From Elusimicrobiaceae bacterium (lineage in GTDB: Bacteria; Elusimicrobiota; Elusimicrobia; Elusimicrobiales; Elusimicrobiaceae): 64,000 bases of DNA. A program made the position numbers and the translations under genes. The stretch is taken from contig JAFXUJ010000007.1 of the NCBI GenBank assembly GCA_017525025.1, positions 186,001 through 250,000 of the forward strand, written 5' to 3'. Shown here one piece after another: positions 8,666 to 17,610 of this stretch. The notes under the pieces are model-generated. The model had not been told where the DNA came from. It ran no database searches and worked only from the letters and a program-made list of their open reading frames with translations. Within the stretch, counting starts at the first letter, position 1, and each line of letters opens with the position of its first letter.

Positions 8666-8682
8666 TTACAAGGAGAAAAAGT

Positions 8683-9282
8683 ATGGAAAAAAATGAATTA
8701 TTATTAGGTACGCGCTACCCAACTTTAGCATTTATCACCGGAGGAGCCGGGCAGGCCGGCGACGGTATCCCTCCGCAGCCGTTTGAAACATTTTGTTACG
8801 ATTCGGCTTTGCTACAAGCTAAAATTGAAAATTTTAATATTGTGCCGTATACGTCGGTATTACCCAAGGAACTACATGGCAATATTGTACCGGTGAATCG
8901 CGTGACGCCGTATTTCAAACACGGAGCCGTGTTGGAAACGATTATTGCCGGGAACGGGGCCCGTATTGAAGAACACAAAGCCATTGCCACGGGCGTGGGT
9001 GTGTGCTGGGGCAAAGACGCACAAGGCAAATTGGTCGGCGGTTGGGCAGCCGAATATGTAGAGTATTTTGATACGCCTATTAACGACGAAATTGCCGAAG
9101 GTCATGCGCGTATGTGGCTCAATAAGTCGCTCAACCACGAGTTGGAAATCCGCAATGTGGAAAAACACAGTGATTTCCAAATTTGGCACAACTACATCAA
9201 CATTACCCAACCGTTTGCGTATTGCTTGACGTGCATGGGTTTCTTGAATTTTAAATTTGCCGAACCGGTAAATTTGAAATAA
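8683..9282 (+). CDS. aaxB: Pyruvoyl-dependent arginine decarboxylase, AaxB-like
   Basis: 199 residues, the usual length for the PvlArgDC family, which converts arginine to agmatine and CO2 using a self-generated pyruvoyl group. The proenzyme cleavage site is visible as PYTSVLP with Thr57-Ser58. The Thr-Ser pair matches chlamydial AaxB, whereas the archaeal enzyme has Ser-Ser. Other family blocks are [12 protein letters not shown] and [11 protein letters not shown], and [10 protein letters not shown] contains the catalytic-region glutamate. AAGGAG precedes the ATG. It probably provides acid resistance or removes host arginine with its flanking porin and antiporter. Confidence 0.93.
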   Translation: MEKNELLLGTRYPTLAFITGGAGQAGDGIPPQPFETFCYDSALLQAKIENFNIVPYTSVLPKELHGNIVPVNRVTPYFKHGAVLETIIAGNGARIEEHKAIATGVGVCWGKDAQGKLVGGWAAEYVEYFDTPINDEIAEGHARMWLNKSLNHELEIRNVEKHSDFQIWHNYINITQPFAYCLTCMGFLNFKFAEPVNLK

Positions 9283-9300
9283 ACTTACTTGGGGGAAGAT

Positions 9301-10755
9301 ATGGGAGAAAAAAAGCAAACAGTCGCCAAACTGGGCGTCATCGGTTTAGCGTGTATTGTGATTAGTTCCATGGTTGGGGGCGGAGTTTTCTCCCTCCCCC
9401 AAAACATGGCCGCCGGGGCCAGCGCGGGCGCGGTACTTTTAGCGTGGCTGATTACCGGCGTAGGAATGTATTTTATTGCCAATACATTCAGCGTTCTCTC
9501 TCGCGTAAAGCCGGATTTGACAGCCGGTATTTATATGTATGCGCGTGAAGGATTCGGCCCATACGTCGGTTTTACAATCGGCTGGGGGTATTGGTTGTGT
9601 CAAATATTCGGCAACGTGGGGTATGCCGTGATTACGATGGATGCACTCAATTACTTTTTCCCCCCGCATTTTGCCGGCGGAAATAATTTATTGTCCATCG
9701 TGTGCGGCTCGGTACTGATTTGGGGGTTTAACTGGGTGGTGTTGCGCGGTGTAAAGCAAGCCGCTATTTTAAACGTCATCGGTACGATTGGTAAATTAGT
9801 GCCGCTTCTGCTATTTTGCTTAATTTTGCTTTTCGCTTTTCATTGGGATAAATTTGATACCAATTTTTGGGGGCGTCTGGTAGAAAACGGCAAATCCTTA
9901 GGCAGTTTGCCCGCCCAACTGAAAAGTACCATGCTTGTTACGTTATGGGCGTTTATCGGCATAGAAGGCGCGGTAGTGTTATCTAACCGGGCCAAAAGCC
10001 AACAAGCGGTCAGCCGGGCTACTTTTCTGGGATTTGTGGGATGTTTGGTCATTTATATTGGATTATCCGTGTTGCCGTTTGGATTTATGTCCCAAGCAGA
10101 AATTGCCGCGGTGGCCAATCCTTCTACAGCCGGGGTACTGGCTAAGGTCGTCGGGCCGTGGGGAGCCGTGTTTATGAATTGCGGGCTACTCATAGCGGTT
10201 CTTTCTTCGTGGCTCGCTTGGACGATGATTGCGGCGGAAGTCCCGGCGGCGGCTGCCGAAAACGGTACATTCCCTAAAATATTTGCCAAACAAAATGAAG
10301 CGGGTGCACCGTGCGTGTCTTTGTGGATTACCAGCGCGCTGATGCAACTGGCTATTTTGATGGTATATTTTTCCAACAATGCGTGGAACACCATGCTTTC
10401 CATTACCGGGGTAATGGTGTTGCCTGCATATCTGGCCAGTACGGGGTATTTATGGAAAATGACCGAAGACGGAGAATATGCCAAAATTTCCTCTACGGGG
10501 CGGGCGGCGGCTTTGTTTACGTCCGTAATGGGTACGGTCTATGCCGTGTGGCTTTTATACGCGGCCGGAGTAAAATATCTGTTTATGGCGGTTATCTTTT
10601 TAGCCGTGGGTATACCTGTATTTATGCGGGCCCGACGCGAGCAAGAACCGGGTAAACCGGCATTTAGCGGCGGCGAAAAAATAGTGGCTACGTTACTGGT
10701 GTTGTTTGCGGTAGCTGCTTTGTATATGATGTGCCACGGCCATATTAGTTTGTAA
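9301..10755 (+). CDS. aaxC: APC-family arginine/agmatine antiporter, AaxC-like
   Basis: About 484 residues and twelve membrane segments, with the amino acid-polyamine-cation superfamily signature early on (VISSMVGGGVFSLPQN, about residues 20-35). TM6 contains WAFIGIEGAVVLSNRAK, as in ArcD/AdiC-type basic amino acid exchangers. It would exchange external arginine for agmatine made by the decarboxylase. An in-frame TTG at 9289 is possible, but the ATG at 9301 sits correctly behind GGGGGAAG. It is last in the operon, with a strong terminator at 10776-10815. Confidence 0.9.
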   Translation: MGEKKQTVAKLGVIGLACIVISSMVGGGVFSLPQNMAAGASAGAVLLAWLITGVGMYFIANTFSVLSRVKPDLTAGIYMYAREGFGPYVGFTIGWGYWLCQIFGNVGYAVITMDALNYFFPPHFAGGNNLLSIVCGSVLIWGFNWVVLRGVKQAAILNVIGTIGKLVPLLLFCLILLFAFHWDKFDTNFWGRLVENGKSLGSLPAQLKSTMLVTLWAFIGIEGAVVLSNRAKSQQAVSRATFLGFVGCLVIYIGLSVLPFGFMSQAEIAAVANPSTAGVLAKVVGPWGAVFMNCGLLIAVLSSWLAWTMIAAEVPAAAAENGTFPKIFAKQNEAGAPCVSLWITSALMQLAILMVYFSNNAWNTMLSITGVMVLPAYLASTGYLWKMTEDGEYAKISSTGRAAALFTSVMGTVYAVWLLYAAGVKYLFMAVIFLAVGIPVFMRARREQEPGKPAFSGGEKIVATLLVLFAVAALYMMCHGHISL

Positions 10756-10775
10756 CGGAATGTAATTGTAACAGC

Positions 10776-10815
10776 ACAGGAGCAAAACCAAGCAGGTTTT
10801 GTTCCTGTTTTTTTT
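10776..10815 (+). terminator. Terminator of the aaxABC operon
   Basis: ACAGGAGCAAAACC pairs with GGTTTTGTTCCTGT, with a five-base loop, and is followed by a T8 run. Confidence 0.93.
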
Positions 10816-10866
10816 CGTGTTGCCGCGCCCTTGTCCGGTTATAAGACAAAAATATACAATCAAATT

Positions 10867-11595
10867 ATGAACAACATGAGCGAAGTTATAAAACTAATCA
10901 AACAGGCCTCGTCCGGTGTAGTTTTTACCGGAGCGGGCATCAGCGTGGAGAGCGGCATTGCACCGTTTACCGGGGCGGACGGTTTGTGGAACCAGTACGA
11001 CCCTAAATATATTGAAATCAATTTTTTCATGTCGCACCCGCAAGAAAGTTGGCGTGAGATGAAAAAAATTTTTTTTAACGATATGCATGACGCCCAACCA
11101 AACAAGGCGCACGAGGTAGTGGCCGCGCTTGAAAAACGCGGAAACGTAAAAGGCGTAATTACGCAAAATATTGACGGTCTGCATCAAAAAGCCGGCAGCA
11201 AGAATGTACAGGAATTTCACGGGACGATTTATACGCTTTCTTGTGTGCAATGCGGTAAACAATATAATTTAGCGGATATTGACTTATCCAAAGACCCGCC
11301 TTGTTGTGCGTGCGGCGGTGTATTAAAACCCAATTTTGTGTTTTACGGGGAAGGGATCCCCCCCGCCGCGTACCAAAACTCGTTAGAAATGGCGCAAAAT
11401 GCCGATGTAATGATTATTGTGGGTACCGCCGGGCAAGTTATGCCGGCGTGTAGCATGCCGCTAGTGGCCAAGGAATTTGGGGCAAAAATCATTGAAGTGA
11501 ATCCGCAACCTTCGGCGTTTACAGATAGAATTACGGATTATTATTTTTCGCAAAAAGCGAGTGAGTTTTTTTCCGCGCTAGAAAAAGAATTGTAA
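10867..11595 (+). CDS. SIR2-family NAD-dependent protein deacylase (sirtuin)
   Basis: 242 residues with the sirtuin hallmarks: GAGIS in the NAD site (about 24-28), TQNIDGLHQKAG, the catalytic His in EFHGT, and a zinc module (CVQC...CCAC). FVFYGE and the late IVGT motif complete the set. It would remove acyl groups from lysines using NAD. The ATG at 10867 is preceded by TTGTCC-N18-TACAAT with the -10 only six bases away and no Shine-Dalgarno, pointing to a leaderless mRNA; a TTG 36 bases upstream would lie inside that promoter. It is convergent with the next gene. Confidence 0.94.
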   Translation: MNNMSEVIKLIKQASSGVVFTGAGISVESGIAPFTGADGLWNQYDPKYIEINFFMSHPQESWREMKKIFFNDMHDAQPNKAHEVVAALEKRGNVKGVITQNIDGLHQKAGSKNVQEFHGTIYTLSCVQCGKQYNLADIDLSKDPPCCACGGVLKPNFVFYGEGIPPAAYQNSLEMAQNADVMIIVGTAGQVMPACSMPLVAKEFGAKIIEVNPQPSAFTDRITDYYFSQKASEFFSALEKEL

Positions 11596-11611
11596 GAAGA
11601 TCCTTTCTGTT

Positions 11612-12925
11612 TTACCATTTTACCCCTTGGGTAATGGGTATTCTCCATCGTATATCCGCGCCGGACAAACGGGTAAGTTCCGGATCGTTGAATTGTACCA
11701 GGCGGTCAAAGGCAAATCGGGCGTTTGTTGCAACATCAAAACTTATTCCGGGCACTTGCCATTGCCCTTTTGCCATGACGGGCGCAGGACTCAAAGATAT
11801 GACACGGGTAGTCGGTCCGGCTAGGGCGTCTCCTAAGGAATAGGGGTATGAATATTCTACATGCCCCCCTCCGGTATAAATAATAAAAAGCGCATCAGGG
11901 TGGTTTTGGCGGGTCTGTTGAATAATTTGCATAAAATGAGCATTACGTAACCTTATCCCTTCTAGTGAGCTGGCTGCTTGTTGGGAAGTATCAAGGATTT
12001 TATCGGTATCTTTATTTTCCAAGATTTTAGCGTAGTAACTTTCGGTGGCAATTTCCGGTTCTGAACTTACAATTTTGCTGTTAAAATCATTGAATGTAAA
12101 GTCCGATTCCATGCCAATGATAGGGATTCCCATTTCCTCAAGGCTTTTCCATAAATTTGTATATATTTCCCAGGTGGATACTGGACCGGAATATCCCCAC
12201 GTGACAATTTCCGGTAAAAATTCGGTTAATACAATTATTTCACGTTCTGGTTGGAGCACCTTGTGAATGTAACTGATCAGCTCCGTTACGTTTTTGGGTA
12301 TATCCGGGAGATAGTGGCACTCCCCTAATAGCAAGTATGAAATATCTTCAGGGAGTTGTTGGGCTATCCAAGATACATCTTTCTCTATGGGATGCGTAAT
12401 GGACAGTTGGTTTTTTTTAAAATCGTCGAGTCGTCGGACAATTTCTTGGTACCATGTAACGAGTTTGGGATACCAATGGGATTGTGCGCGGTTATTCTGC
12501 GCCAAAAAATACAAACCCAACTGCTCCTGATTTTGCAGGAAAGGAGCTTGCGGATATAGAACTTCGGGAGATACCGTCAAGTTTTGGGAAAGAGATTCTC
12601 CGCTGACCCATCTGATCGCTAAAAATTTGGGGTTCATTTTCGGATATTTATCACGTGTTTGTTCAAAGTGAGCTCCGGAGGTTAAAACGCGTTTTTGCAG
12701 CGTTTTTGTAATTTGAGCGGATACTTGTGGAGATAATGTGCTGCTCGCAATGCGTGCAGATGCATTTAGGGTAATTCGGGGCGATTTTGCTAACGCGGAG
12801 ATACCTGCATTTGTTACTGGTAATTTGGGTACGGGTGGAATACCCGCTATGGCGTTAAATGCTTGTCCACTCGGTAGCAGCAGGATTAGAAATAATATGA
12901 GTCTTTTAATAGTTGGCTTACACAT
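11612..12925 (-). CDS. Secreted Tiki/ChaN-like protein, paralogue 1
   Basis: 437 residues with a signal peptide (LILFLILLLPSGQAFNA). The C-terminal two thirds carry motifs shared with four other proteins here: LLLGECHYL (GE-x-H, near residue 200), VLTEFLPE, SLEGIRLRNAHF (R-N pair), and YTGGGH near residue 358. A GE-x-H start, an internal glutamate and a C-terminal G-x-x-H strand are typical of the Tiki/TraB/ChaN (haem-binding or hydrolase-like) superfamily. Fold assignment is inference and the substrate is unknown. The start has AAGGAAG behind a TACAAT promoter with the conserved dyad upstream. Confidence 0.72.
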   Translation of the reverse strand: MCKPTIKRLILFLILLLPSGQAFNAIAGIPPVPKLPVTNAGISALAKSPRITLNASARIASSTLSPQVSAQITKTLQKRVLTSGAHFEQTRDKYPKMNPKFLAIRWVSGESLSQNLTVSPEVLYPQAPFLQNQEQLGLYFLAQNNRAQSHWYPKLVTWYQEIVRRLDDFKKNQLSITHPIEKDVSWIAQQLPEDISYLLLGECHYLPDIPKNVTELISYIHKVLQPEREIIVLTEFLPEIVTWGYSGPVSTWEIYTNLWKSLEEMGIPIIGMESDFTFNDFNSKIVSSEPEIATESYYAKILENKDTDKILDTSQQAASSLEGIRLRNAHFMQIIQQTRQNHPDALFIIYTGGGHVEYSYPYSLGDALAGPTTRVISLSPAPVMAKGQWQVPGISFDVATNARFAFDRLVQFNDPELTRLSGADIRWRIPITQGVKW

Positions 12926-12972
12926 AAAGCTTCCTTATATTCTATTGTAAGGCAAATTAAAAAAATAAACCA

Positions 12973-13019
12973 GGGTCCAAAGACCTAGTTCGCCCGTATT
13001 TTAGACCTAGGACCTAGGA
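12973..13019 (-). promoter_or_regulatory. Secretome dyad, copy 2
   Basis: Proximal GGGTCCAAAGACCTAG (12973-12988) directly abuts a weak -35 (TGGTTT, 12967-12972) that is 17 bases from TACAAT (12944-12949). Two distal GACCTAGG-type arms lie at 13004-13018. The ATG of the secreted gene is at 12925. Confidence 0.75.
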
Positions 13020-13031
13020 TTCGGAATGGAC

Positions 13032-13060
13032 AAAAAATACCGCCCTTTCGGGCGGTATTT
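13032..13060 (-). terminator. Terminator of the first DUF805 gene
   Basis: AAATACCGCCC and GGGCGGTATTT form an 11-bp stem with a TTTC loop and T-runs on both sides. Confidence 0.9.
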
Positions 13061-13076
13061 TTGATGAGTTTTCTAC

Positions 13077-13433
13077 TTAAAATTCATTGTTTTCATCTAC
13101 AGTGGGCAGACAGCAGAAAATAAGAATAATCAAGTTCCCGGGCCCGATCAACCAAAGCAGTAACCACCACCCGCTGAAATTAATATCGTGTAGACGGCGG
13201 GCGTGAATGGCAATATTGGGAATAATAATTCCCAACATGAATAATAATGTCGCGAGTACGGAGCCCCAAGCTAATAACCGGATTTCCAATGCTGTGGCTA
13301 CCAGCATGCATACCATTAACAAAATGAAAAAAATAGCCATCCATAATTGAAACAACCAAAATTGCGTGCGGGTTGCGCGCCCGTCAAAATCTGCATACTG
13401 ATTAAAAATTACGTCCCAAAAATACGTTTTCAT
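13077..13433 (-). CDS. DUF805 membrane protein, copy A
   Basis: 118 residues from the ATG at 13433, which has GGGAGGA in front. The start MKTYFWDVIF is followed by GRATRTQFWLF and by four hydrophobic segments with the RRLHDINFSGWW motif characteristic of DUF805. Function of the family is unknown. A TTGCCC-N17-TACACT promoter is visible upstream. The adjacent gene is a paralogue with the same N-terminus. Confidence 0.88.
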   Translation of the reverse strand: MKTYFWDVIFNQYADFDGRATRTQFWLFQLWMAIFFILLMVCMLVATALEIRLLAWGSVLATLLFMLGIIIPNIAIHARRLHDINFSGWWLLLWLIGPGNLIILIFCCLPTVDENNEF

Positions 13434-13520
13434 GAGAGTCCTCCCCAAGTGGAATGCGTTGCTACCAGTAGTGTACAATATAATCCTTATAGGGGCAAGG
13501 TGTGAAGTTGTGAGGTACAT

Positions 13521-13548
13521 AAAAATACCGCCTGAAAAGGCGGTATTT
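13521..13548 (-). terminator. Terminator of the second DUF805 gene
   Basis: AAATACCGCC pairs with GGCGGTATTT; the sequence is nearly identical to the terminator of the first copy, supporting tandem duplication. Confidence 0.88.
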
Positions 13549-13566
13549 TTATGGGTTACAATATTC

Positions 13567-13872
13567 TTATTTGGACGGGAATACCCAAAGAATTAACAAG
13601 GCTAGCGGCCCAATAAGCGGCAGCAGGCAAAGCAACAATAACCACGGCGTAAAGCCCCCGTCACGCAAGCGACGCGCGGCAATTCCTAAAAGCGGCAAGA
13701 AGATCGCTAAGGAAAAAATCCAGGAAATAGTTTGGCCGGTTTTACCGAAGAATCCTAGTACGATAGAAATCAACACACTGATTAATACAAACAGCCAAAA
13801 CTGTGTGCGGGTGGCTTTGCCGCCAAAGTCCAAATAATGTTTAAAAATTACGTCCAAGAAATATGTTTTCAT
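13567..13872 (-). CDS. DUF805 membrane protein, copy B
   Basis: 101 residues, starting MKTYFLDVIFKHYLDFGGKATRTQFWLF and continuing with three to four hydrophobic segments and the ARRLRDGGFTPW motif. It clearly arose by duplication with copy A: N-terminus, GGGAGGA leader and terminator are all alike. It has its own TTGCAA-N17-TATCTT promoter. Function is unknown. Confidence 0.88.
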   Translation of the reverse strand: MKTYFLDVIFKHYLDFGGKATRTQFWLFVLISVLISIVLGFFGKTGQTISWIFSLAIFLPLLGIAARRLRDGGFTPWLLLLCLLPLIGPLALLILWVFPSK

Positions 13873-13956
13873 GCATATCCTCCCTCTTAAAATACACTAC
13901 TACCCACAAGATACAATATAATTGCGGCATTTGCAAGCAGGTTGTAAGGTAAGAAA

Positions 13957-15078
13957 TTAGTAATTGAGGGCCCCGGTATGAAGAGTAATACGTAAGCGGA
14001 CATCAAATCCGGCCAGTTTGGACAGTTTATCATCTTGGAATTGAAGGACCCTATCCAAGAATTCCCCCCGCGTTACCTCATCAAAATCGGAAGTTAACAG
14101 GGTAACCTTCTCGTTTTGTTTGGTACTGGCCGGGTATAAGGTGGCTGTAAAAGTTTCCGGTCCGGCCAAAGCCATGCCAATGGAATACGGCTCATTATAA
14201 GAAAGATGTCTTGCCCCCGCGTAAATGACAAACAATGCTTGCGGATGACGCCGGCGATAATCTTGAATCACAGTTAGCCACCGTGCGTTGCGTAGGCGAA
14301 TTCCTTCCAAAGACTCCCATACATTTTGACTTAGTGAAATAGGCAGTGTTTTCTTATCTTCTGCGAGGGTTTTGTACTGTAATTCTGTCCGGCGGTTTTC
14401 TAATACAAAAGCCGGTTCCAGGCCGACCACTTTAATTTGCCGAACCGGGGTAAAGCTATGGTTTCCTATTTGGTCACTGGACAGAAATTCGGTAAATAAA
14501 AAGATTTCGTGGGTTGGGTGTCGGCGGCGAAGTTCATTTAGTAAATCACTTACTTGGTATTTGATTTCCCGTGCGTGCATTTCGCCGATTAAAAGATATT
14601 TTGTTTTGTCCGTAATTTGATTAGCCAACCAGGCCATATCTTGTTCTTGAGGATGTGTTATTTCTTTTTTTGTCTTGTGAAAATTATTGATGTTGTAGAT
14701 CACGTCCCGATGCCATTGTTCAATTTGCGGGATGATTTGTAGTAGGTGATAGTTGTGACAGGCCAGGAAGTAGTTAGTCAATTGCCTGGAATTGTGCAGA
14801 AACGATAAGTCCGGGTATAGGGCTTTGGGAGTGCCGGATAGCCGCGGTCGTATGGATTTGCCGGGGCCGGTGTTCAGCGCGGAAGCGGTATTCGGATGCG
14901 CCCGTAGTAATTGGGTGGCTTGCAGGTAAGTGCTTTTTACTTCCTTGCGCAATTGGCGAGAAATCGCCACCCGATTTGATCCGCATAACGCACTGGTGGC
15001 CTTGACTTCTTTCTGAGCGAACGTCAAGTTATAGCACGTAATAAAAAGAATAAATAGGGCAGAGATTCGCTTTATCAT
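13957..15078 (-). CDS. Secreted Tiki/ChaN-like protein, paralogue 2
   Basis: 373 residues, signal peptide ending near NLTFAQ. The motif series is complete: LLIGEMHARE, FLFTEFL, SLEGIRLRNARW, and YAGARHLSYNEPYSIG near the C-terminus, followed by the family ending LAGFDVRLRI. Unlike most paralogues, the dyad is not recognisable upstream. It has a TACAAT at 15101-15106 preceded by TGT, an extended -10. The gene lies 86 bases downstream of paralogue 3 and could also be cotranscribed with it. Confidence 0.72.
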   Translation of the reverse strand: MIKRISALFILFITCYNLTFAQKEVKATSALCGSNRVAISRQLRKEVKSTYLQATQLLRAHPNTASALNTGPGKSIRPRLSGTPKALYPDLSFLHNSRQLTNYFLACHNYHLLQIIPQIEQWHRDVIYNINNFHKTKKEITHPQEQDMAWLANQITDKTKYLLIGEMHAREIKYQVSDLLNELRRRHPTHEIFLFTEFLSSDQIGNHSFTPVRQIKVVGLEPAFVLENRRTELQYKTLAEDKKTLPISLSQNVWESLEGIRLRNARWLTVIQDYRRRHPQALFVIYAGARHLSYNEPYSIGMALAGPETFTATLYPASTKQNEKVTLLTSDFDEVTRGEFLDRVLQFQDDKLSKLAGFDVRLRITLHTGALNY

Positions 15079-15164
15079 ATTATGCAGCCTACCATACGGT
15101 ATTGTAACAAAAACTTACCAAAAGTCCACTAATTTTTGAGGTAGAAAAATTCGTTTCTCTTCGC

Positions 15165-16361
15165 TTATTTCTTCCTAGAGATATTGATATCCACTTCTAT
15201 TTTATGTATTGGCTCCACCTTTAAGCGAATATTAAAGCCGGCCAGTTTGGCTAGTTCGGGATCTTTGAATTGTACGGTTCGCTCGTGCGTGAAAAAGTTC
15301 TGGGTTGCTCTGTCAAAATCAGAAGTTTCATAGATGCGATAAAGGCCATCTTTCGTTTCGTCATAGGTAGGATAAAAAGCAACGGAAAAAATTTTTTCGT
15401 CCGGTAATAAAGAGGGCAACGAATAGGGCTCGTGATAGGCGGTGTGCCCGTCCCCGGCATAGACAATGAATAGAGCGTCGCTTAGTTCCGGATGTACTTT
15501 GGGCATTGTCTGGCGTAAACCGTTAATAAATGTAGCCCAATAGTTGTTACGTACACGAAGTCCTTCATAACTGGCCCATATGGATGTTTCGGCGTCTTTG
15601 CTTATGGGAAATTTTGGATCAAGTGGACGGGAACTATGGTTATTTAATACAAAATTGGGTTCCAACCCCAATACCAAGATTTTTGCTTGGTCCGCGGCTA
15701 GCCATACCGGAATTAAATTTTTGTAGGTTCCCAAGGTGTTTCTGCCAAATATAGAGCGTTCCGGCAAGAATTCCGTTAACAAGACGATGGGACGCTTTGG
15801 ATTTTGTTCCCTGAGGGTGGTAAGCAGTTTGGCAATGTTTAACCTAATATCATCAACGTCATGGTATTCTCCAAGTAATAAACAAGAGGTTTCTTTGGGA
15901 ATTTGGCTGATAATCCAATTTATTTCTTCCCCCTTTTCAATGGATTTACGGCCTGATTTCAAATCGTCTAAGCGGCGGTTAATTTCTTCTATTCGTTTTT
16001 GGTTGGCGGTAAGAAAGGTTAGTGCGTCACGGTTATTTCGGGCCAAGAAATAATTGGTTGCTTGTTTGGCATTGGATAAAAAGAGGACGTCCGGATATAA
16101 TTCCTTCCAATTAGCACGTAACTGTGGGAACATGTCTCTATATACCGCTGCTATAAATTCAACGGGAAGTAAAACGTCTTGTTGGGCCTGTAAAGAAGTG
16201 TGATAGGTACGTATAACACGGTTTTCCAGCGCTTTAGATACCCCTTTAGGAAATCTACCCAGTGCGGCCGCCCGTCCGGCGGCCCTCCCCTGCGCTCCGG
16301 CCAATGTAGCGGTTAAGATACATAGTAAAAACGAGACAAAATATTTTTTATACGAAAGCAT
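15165..16361 (-). CDS. Secreted Tiki/ChaN-like protein, paralogue 3
   Basis: 398 residues with a signal peptide (FVSFLLCILTATLAGAQ). Motifs: LLLGEYHDVDDI, VLLTEFLPE, YEGLRVRNNYW, YAGDGHTAYHEPYSL, and the ending LAGFNIRLKVEP. The ATG overlaps the stop of paralogue 4 by one base (TAATG), so the two are translationally coupled and under that gene's promoter. The GE-x-H, RN and G-x-x-H residues are intact, suggesting an active or ligand-binding protein. Confidence 0.73.
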   Translation of the reverse strand: MLSYKKYFVSFLLCILTATLAGAQGRAAGRAAALGRFPKGVSKALENRVIRTYHTSLQAQQDVLLPVEFIAAVYRDMFPQLRANWKELYPDVLFLSNAKQATNYFLARNNRDALTFLTANQKRIEEINRRLDDLKSGRKSIEKGEEINWIISQIPKETSCLLLGEYHDVDDIRLNIAKLLTTLREQNPKRPIVLLTEFLPERSIFGRNTLGTYKNLIPVWLAADQAKILVLGLEPNFVLNNHSSRPLDPKFPISKDAETSIWASYEGLRVRNNYWATFINGLRQTMPKVHPELSDALFIVYAGDGHTAYHEPYSLPSLLPDEKIFSVAFYPTYDETKDGLYRIYETSDFDRATQNFFTHERTVQFKDPELAKLAGFNIRLKVEPIHKIEVDINISRKK

Positions 16362-17470
16362 TACTCTATTCCCTCCGACTGGTTAGGTACTTTAATTTGG
16401 ATGTCAAATCCGGCAACGCGGGAAAAATTTTTATTTTGTATATGCAATACCGGTTCGTTAGCAAATACGTCGTTGGTCAATATATCAAAAAAAACGGGTG
16501 TTTGGCTATGTTGCGGATGTAGAGAAACCACAAAAGCATTGGCTTGTTCCAGGCGGCGTCCTAATGAGTGAAGTTCCGAATAGGAGGCATGAGCATCCCC
16601 GGAGTAGATGATAAACAAAGCGTCGGGGTATTTCTTGCGGTATTTGGCCAAGGTCTTACTCCAGCGATTATTACGTATCTGGGCTCCCTCCAAACTGCTC
16701 CAAATATTTTCCGAATTAACCGGCGTGGCGGAGGCTAAGTAGATGTGAGAATTATCTAACACAAATTGTGGTTCTAAGCCGATGACGGGAATTTGCAACG
16801 CTTGCGCCTGTTGCCAGATGGGCAGGCGATTTTTGTATGGGATATTGATGTCCCCTTCCCAACGTTGTTGTTCCGGCAAAAACTCCGTAAACAAAAGAAT
16901 CGGGCGGTTGGCAAATCGATTTTTGATTTCGGGTAGCAGGGATATAATGGTTCGTTTTAATTCACTGACTTTGTGTTGTTCCCCTAAAAACAGATAGTCC
17001 GTTTTCTGCGGAATTTGACTGGCCAACCAGGCCGGAACTTTCGTTGACGGAATCGTGGGGTGTTGACAGGCCGCATAAAAAGCGCGCCGATTTTTCTGTA
17101 AAATAGTTAGTTGATTGGATATGTCCGTAAGCATTTGCCGCGTGGCGCGGTTATTACGGGAGATAAAGTATAGTTCCAGTTGTTGGGAGTTAGTTAAAAA
17201 GAACGCGTCCGGATAAACCTCCGCGGGAGATACAGGGAAAGGTTGGGAAAAATGTTGTCCGGGGGTTAAATATAACTGTGTCCGGAGTTGACGGTAACTG
17301 TTTTGCACTCGTTGGGTTAGCACGCGGGTAATTTCTTCTTCGGTTGACGTAAAGAGAGGTAGGGAAAGCTGAGCCGCTTTGGCAACGTGCCTCTGTTGCG
17401 CATACGTTACCGCGCTCAAGCAAAAGCAAGCCGCCAGGCAAAAGAAAATTTTATTGATAGAGAATTTCAT
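16361..17470 (-). CDS. Secreted Tiki/ChaN-like protein, paralogue 4
   Basis: 369 residues, signal peptide ending near VTYAQ. Motifs: LFLGEQHKVSEL, LLFTEFLPE, SLEGAQIRNNRW, YSGDAHASYSELHSLG, and VAGFDIQIKVP. It heads a two-gene transcript with paralogue 3. The TACAAT at 17477-17482 is six bases from the ATG and no Shine-Dalgarno is present, so the message is probably leaderless. A divergent copy of the dyad lies upstream. Confidence 0.73.
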   Translation of the reverse strand: MKFSINKIFFCLAACFCLSAVTYAQQRHVAKAAQLSLPLFTSTEEEITRVLTQRVQNSYRQLRTQLYLTPGQHFSQPFPVSPAEVYPDAFFLTNSQQLELYFISRNNRATRQMLTDISNQLTILQKNRRAFYAACQHPTIPSTKVPAWLASQIPQKTDYLFLGEQHKVSELKRTIISLLPEIKNRFANRPILLFTEFLPEQQRWEGDINIPYKNRLPIWQQAQALQIPVIGLEPQFVLDNSHIYLASATPVNSENIWSSLEGAQIRNNRWSKTLAKYRKKYPDALFIIYSGDAHASYSELHSLGRRLEQANAFVVSLHPQHSQTPVFFDILTNDVFANEPVLHIQNKNFSRVAGFDIQIKVPNQSEGIE

Positions 17471-17504
17471 ACAAATATTGTAGAAAAAACGCTTTTAAGA
17501 CACA

Positions 17505-17556
17505 TGGGCCTTTAGCCCTAGAAAAAATGGCTTTTTAGACCTAGGCCTTTTAGGAC
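17505..17556 (-). promoter_or_regulatory. Secretome dyad, copy 3
   Basis: Proximal GGGCCTTTAGCCC (17506-17518) lies next to a weak -35 (TGTGTC, 17499-17504), 16 bases from TACAAT (17477-17482). A distal TAGACCTAGGCCTTTTAGG arm occupies 17535-17553. The proximal arm has GGGC in place of GGTC but keeps the palindrome. Confidence 0.65.
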
Positions 17557-17558
17557 AT

Positions 17559-17587
17559 AAAAAGCCCGGGAGGGCTGATCCCGGGCT
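17559..17587 (-). terminator. Terminator of the PPi-phosphofructokinase gene
   Basis: AGCCCGGG (17563-17570) pairs with CCCGGGCT (17580-17587). A T5 run follows in the leftward direction. Confidence 0.88.
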
Positions 17588-17610
17588 GTATAAGCAAGTA
17601 TATAAGGCGC

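Noticed and set aside
13957-15130. A tenth dyad upstream of Tiki-like paralogue 2
   Set aside because: Only a partial GGACTTTTGG is present, without a palindrome or distal arm. The promoter has an extended -10 instead, and cotranscription with the preceding paralogue is possible.
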